Assembly: GCA_028752905.1 (NCBI GenBank)
Contig: JAQNBH010000007.1
Location: 20,170,816 to 20,234,815 of the forward strand
Length of the DNA: 64,000 nt
Direction: 5' to 3'
DNA from: Cladorhizidae sp. MBARI D1340-BT2
Lineage: Eukaryota; Porifera; Demospongiae; Poecilosclerida; Cladorhizidae
Shown here: piece by piece, positions 46,701-52,700 of the stretch
Position numbering within the stretch: the stretch's first letter is position 1
Layout of the letters: the number at the start of each line of letters is the position of its first letter
Program-made: the position numbers and the translations under genes
The notes under the pieces: generated by a model
What the model was told of the DNA's origin: nothing
The model's input: only the letters and a program-made list of their open reading frames with translations
The model's database searches: none

Positions 46701-49700
46701 CTCTATCCTGAGAGGTGGTCTAGGTTTCTGCCAGATAGTCTCTAGTGGCTTGTGGTCAGTAATGACAGTGAAATGTGGTGCACCATTCACAAACCGATCG
46801 AAGTGCTCACATGCCCAGACCACCGCGAGGGCTTCCCTTTCTGTCTGGCTGTAACGTGCTTCAACACTTGACAATGCTTGGCTTGCATATGTTACAACTC
46901 TCTGGTCCTGTATTAAGAGAGCTGCCAGGCCAACTGGACTGGCATCAACTAGTATTTCAACTGATTTAGTTACATCGAAGTACGCATTTGTTGCTGATTC
47001 CGATAAACCTGTCTTCACAGCCTTGAAGGCTTCAACTTCCTTCTCCCCCCATCTCCAAACAGAGTGCTTCTTTGTGAGTGCCCGCAGTGGGTCTGTGATG
47101 GTTGCATAATTTGGGATGAACCTAGCACTGAATTGTGCCATACCAAGGAATGAACGAACCTCTGATGCACTTTTTGGCTCAGTCGCTGTGTGAAGGTCTG
47201 CTACTTTTTTTTTGTCAGGAGATACTCCCTCACTTGAGAAAACTAGTCCATAGAACTCAATTTTGTTCTTCCTGAACTCGCACTTTTCCAGATTGAGGGT
47301 TAGCCCTGCCTCCTGGAGTTTATGTAACACTTTCTCCAATGCTTGATCATGTGTGCATTGATCACTGCCAAAAATTGCTATGTCATCACTGATATTGATT
47401 GCTCCTGGAACACCCTGTATGACCATCTGGATCTCATGTTGAAACACTTCTGCAGCTGCATTGATTCCGAACGACAGGCGCTTATATCTGTATAAGCCTA
47501 TGTGGGTCGAGAATGTTGTTATGTAACGACTTGAAGGGTGCAATACCAGTTGGTGGTATCCAGATCGGAGGTCAATTTTGCTAAACACTGTAGCACCATT
47601 TAGTGCTGTGATGAGCTCATCTAGGGTGGGGGTTACATGCCTTGTGCGTAGAATGGCCTTGTTTGCCTCTCTCATGTCCACACATAGCCTAATCTCTTCT
47701 GGTTTCTTTGGTTTAGGAGGTGTGACAATCCTCGATACCCACTCGGTCGGACCGGATGCCTTTTCAATGATGTCTGCTGCCTCCAGTTTGGCTATCTCCT
47801 TCGCAACCTTCTCCTGCTTGTGAAAAGGAACACGACTGTGTTTCTGGGCCACTGGGGCAACTGATTGGTCAATGTGAAGTTTCACTTGTACCCCTTTTAG
47901 ACAACCTATGCCCTTCCATAACTTAGGAAAGCGCCTAATAAGACCATCTCCATAGTCATCCGAGCCTGTGATGTAGTACACACCAACCCGCAGAATGCCC
48001 AACGACTCTGCAGCTGCCTTTCCTAACAGTGGAGTAGCCGTACCCTCCACGATTAAGACTTCTGTCTTGATTTCCTGTCCACCTTCTAGTGTGAAGGTTG
48101 TCTTAGCCATTTGTCGTATAGGTATTGGTGGAGAGCTGTATGGATGAATTACACGCTGACACGGTAGTAGTGTAACACCTGCTTGATAAGATGCTGTTTT
48201 ATCTCAGTGTTGATTGTGTTGCAGGTTGATCCCGAGTCGATCAACATTGTTACCCCTACACCATTTATTGACACGGTTACTGTTTCACCATTTGACATTG
48301 CATAGGCATATTCATCCTGAACATCATTATCTGATTCACTGGCTTCTTCGTTTAAATACTTGACATTGTGCGTTGACTGTGATGTTGCCTTGCTCTGGCT
48401 GCACATCTTACTGAAATGCCCGATTGCTCCACACCGGAAACACTGTTTGCCTCTGGTGCACCGACAAGCATTTGCTGTATGCCCTCGTCGACCACACTTG
48501 GTACATTTACCGGGCGAGTCTTGGGACCGGCTTCTCTCATTGACTTCATCTTTCTCAAGAAACCTCTGCCTTGGTTTGCTGTACTGACGAAACCCTCGGA
48601 CCATGTTTGTGCGGTCTGTGTCTTGTGTCATTTGTGCTGCCTGGAGCTGAGATGCTTCCATGGCAGATGCTATATCTAGAACCCTCTCTAGACTCAGATC
48701 TCGTTCTGCCAACAACTTTGTCCGGAGTCTATTGGACCAACAGTGGTCAATAACCTGATCACGGATAAAATCGTTTATTCCGGCTCCAAACTCGCACAGC
48801 CTGGCTAACTGCCTCAGCCTGGTGACATATTGTGTTATACTTTCCCCCTCCATCTGAGATTCCTTCCTAAACATGTGCCTGTTGTAGGATGTATTTTTCC
48901 TAGGGGTGAAGTAGGCAGTTAAACTTGCCTTAGCAGTGGAAAAGTTATCACCAGTGTCAACTAATGTGAAGAAGATATCTTGCACATCTGGGCCTGCACA
49001 ATGTAGCAGCAATTGTCTCTTCTGAGTGTCATCTGTAACACCGGATGCCCCTACAAACATTTCAAATGACCTGAGCCATTTCTCCCACCTTTGTGACAGA
49101 CTGTTGGCATCTCCGTGCGCATCAAATGGCTGCACTGTACTCACTTGAAGTGCCACTGCCATTTCTCTAGCTTTACCTCGTCGCCAATGTAGTATATAGA
49201 CAATGATCAATCGCTCTTTAAACATTCACTACAGAACTGGTGTGCTCTATCTTAGGAGTCACGTGATACTGTACATCAATTAAATGGGTGTGTGTGTATA
49301 GATTCATAGTTGTGGTTAAACTACAGCTTCCTGTGTTTATATAGTCTCAGCTATACTACATCATGTAGGGCTAGGGATGTAGGGCTAGGGATGTAGGGCT
49401 AGGGATGTAGGGTTAGGGCTATAGGATTAGGGATGTAGGGCTAGGGATGTAGGGCTAGGGATGTAGGGCTAGGGATGTAGGGATAGGGATGTAGGGCTAG
49501 GGATGTAGGGCTAGGGATGTAGGGCTAGGGATGTAGGGCTAGGGATGTAGGGCTAGGGATGTAGGGCTAGGGATGTAGGGCTAGGGCTAGGGATGTAGGA
49601 CTAGGGATGTAGGGCTAGGGATGTAGGGCTAGGGATGTAGGGATAGGGATGTAGGGCTAGGGATGTAGAGCTAGGTATGTAGGGCTAGGTATGTAGGGCT

Positions 49701-52700
49701 AGGTATGTAGGGCTAGGGATGTAGGGCTAGGGATGTAGGGCTAAGATGTAGGGCTAGATGGCGGGATGTAGGGCTATGGATGTAGGGCTATTATGGATGT
49801 AAGGCTAGGGATGTAGGGCTAGGGATGTAGGGCTAGGGATGTAGGGCTAGGGATGTAGGGCTAGGGATGTACGGCTAGGGATGTAGGGCTAGGGATGTAG
49901 GGCTAGGGATGTAGGGCTAGGGATGTAGGGCTAGGGATGTAGGGCTAGGGATGTAGGGCTAGGGATGTAGGGTTAGGGCTAGGGATGTAGGATTAGGGAT
50001 GTAGGGCTAGGAATGTAGGGCTAGGGATATAGGGATAGGGATGTAGGGCTAGGGATGTAGGGCTAGGGATGTAGGGCTAGGGATGTAGGGCTAGGGATGT
50101 AGGGCTAGGGCTAGGGATGTAGGACTAGGGATGTAGGACTAGGGATGTAGGGCTAGGGATGTAGGGCTAGGGATGTAGGGATAGGGATGTAGGGCTAGGG
50201 ATGTAGAGCTAGGTATGTAGGGCTAGGGATGTAGGGCTAGGGATGTAGGGCTAGGGATGTAGGGCTAGGGATGTAGGGCTAGGGATGTAGGGCTAGGGAT
50301 GTAGGGCTAGGGATGGCGGGATGTAGGGCTAGGGATGTCGGGATGTAGGGCTAGGGATGTAGGGCTAGGGATGTAGGGCTAAGATGTAGGGCTAGATGGC
50401 GGGATGTAGGGCTATGGATGTAGGGCTATTATGGATGTAGGGCTAGGGATGTAGGGCTAGGGATGTAGGGCTAGGGATGTAGGGCTAGGGATGTAGGGCT
50501 AGGGATGTAGGGCTAGGGCTAGGGATGTAGGACTAGGGATGTAGGGCTAGGGATGTAGGGCTAGGGATGTAGGGATAGGGATGTAGGGCTAGGGATGTAG
50601 GGCTAGGGATGTAGGGCTATGTAGGGCTAAGATGTAGGGCTAGGGATGGCGGGATGTAGGGCTAGGGATGTAGGGCTAGGGATGTAGGGCTAGGGATGTA
50701 GGGCTAGGCTAGGGATGTAGGACTATGGATGTACAGGACTACTAGGACTATGGCAATGGCTATGGTAAGGTGGAAAATAACTTTACAGCCGCAGATGTAT
50801 CTCGGGATTGTTCCCCCAACAACCAGCCCCTCCCACCAAAAGTTACAATTTCAAAAGAACTAGTCTTGTGAATACCCATTCTCCTTCTCTCTGGCATTGC
50901 ACACCAATTTGATGCCTGTCAGACGTTGAAACAAAAACTCACCTTCAGCATGCATAAGAAATGGACACAATCAAGTATAATAACATTCAAGCTCCATGGA
51001 GTGGACTGGCCCATTATGGAGAAGAAAACACGACAAGATTTAGAAAAAGAATAATAAAAAAAGCATTGCATGTCACATGTACATGTACATGTGACATGTA
51101 CATGTGACATGTACATGGGATAATATTTCACTCACTACAGGCACAAAAGGAGCTGTGCATACTTTATTGAGGTAGAAGGTGGCAGTTCTCAGACGAGACT
51201 TCAGAGGCTGTAGTACAGTGAGCTGCTTCATCAGCTCCCCTGCATGCACGCACACGCACACACACACACATACACGCACACACACACACACACACACACA
51301 TGTCAGACATACCAAATATTCTCTAATAGGACCTGTGGTTACTATATACTTCCATTCTATCAACCTGTGATTAATATTAGAAGGATAATTACAATTAGAA
51401 GGGAGGTTACAATTGCAGTTGTGAAGGAGTTTAAGTACCTGTTTGTGGGACCTACACCGCTTGGGTGCTCGTGGCTCAATGGTTGAGTACGCCACTCGGA
51501 AAGCAGAATTTTTTTCTATCATAGAAGATGGTACCACGAACTTAGAAGACTGAGGTATGCTGCATTCTACCAGCTACATAGCTAACCAGCTTAGAAGACC
51601 AAGGTATGCTTAGCTACATAGCTAACCAGCTTAGAAGACCAAGGTATGCTTAGCTACATAGCTAACCAGCTTAGAAGACCGAGGTATGCTTAGCTACATA
51701 GCTAACCAGCGTAGAAGACCAAGGTATGCTTAGCTACATAGCTAACCAGCTTAGAAGACCAAGGTATGCTTAGCTACATAGCTAACCAGCTTAGAAGACC
51801 AAGGTATGCTTAGCTACATAGCTAACCAGCTTAGAAGACCAAGGTATGCTTAGCTACATAGCTAACCAGCTTAGAAGACCAAGGTATGCTTAGCTACATA
51901 GCTAACCAGCTTAGAAGACCAAGGTATGCTTAGCTACATAGCTAACCAGCTTAGAAGACCAAGGTACGCTTAGCTACATAGCTAACCAGCTTAGAAGACC
52001 GAGGTATGCTTAGCTAACCAGCTTAGAAGACTTAGCTTACATAGCTTAGAAGATCAAGGTATGCTTAGCAACCAGCTTAGAAGACCAAGGTATGCTTAGC
52101 TAACCAGCTTAGAAGACCTTAGCTACATAGCTAACCAGCTTAGAAGACTGAGGTATGCTTAGCTACATAGCTAACCAGCGTAGAAGACCAAGGTATGCTT
52201 AGCTACATAGCTAACCAGCTTAGAAGACCAAGGTATGCTAAGCTACATAGCTAACCAGCTTAGAAGACCAAGGTATGCTTAGCTACATAGCTAACCAGCT
52301 TAGAAGACTGAGGTATGCTGCATTCTACCAGCTACATAGCTAACCAGCTTAGAAGACCAAGGTATGCTTAGCTACATAGCTAACCAGCTTAGAAGACCGA
52401 GGTATGCTTAGCTACATAGCTAACCAGCGTAGAAGACCAAGGTATGCTTAGCTACATAGCTAACCAGCTTAGAAGACCAAGGTATGCTTAGCTACATAGC
52501 TAACCAGCTTAGAAGACCAAGGTATGCTTAGCTACATAGCTAACCAGCTTAGAAGACCAAGGTATGCTTAGCTACATAGCTAACCAGCTTAGAAGACCAA
52601 GGTATGCTTAGCTACATAGCTAACCAGCTTAGAAGACCAAGGTATGCTTAGCTACATAGCTAACCAGCTTAGAAGACCGAGGTATGCTTAGCTACATAGC

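Larger units (their letters stand above)
44933..49360 (-). mobile_element. Nearly complete, young Ty3/gypsy retrotransposon, 4.43 kb
   Basis: LTRs of 173 bp each at 44933-45105 and 49188-49360 begin TGTAGTATA and end TATACTACA; by eye they differ at one base (near 45025 / 49280). A primer site follows the 5' LTR (49187 downward) and a purine tract AAGGGAGGGA precedes the 3' LTR (45106-45115). The order is gag, protease, RT, RNase H, integrase. It inserted into the 14-bp array within an FBXO47-like intron, in the same orientation. A clean target duplication could not be read in the repetitive flank; only ATG is shared. Confidence 0.95.

Noticed and set aside
49163..49225. Upstream ATG for gag of the young gypsy element
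   Set aside because: It lies within the LTR and the primer-site region. The downstream ATG at 49162 is the first one after the primer site.
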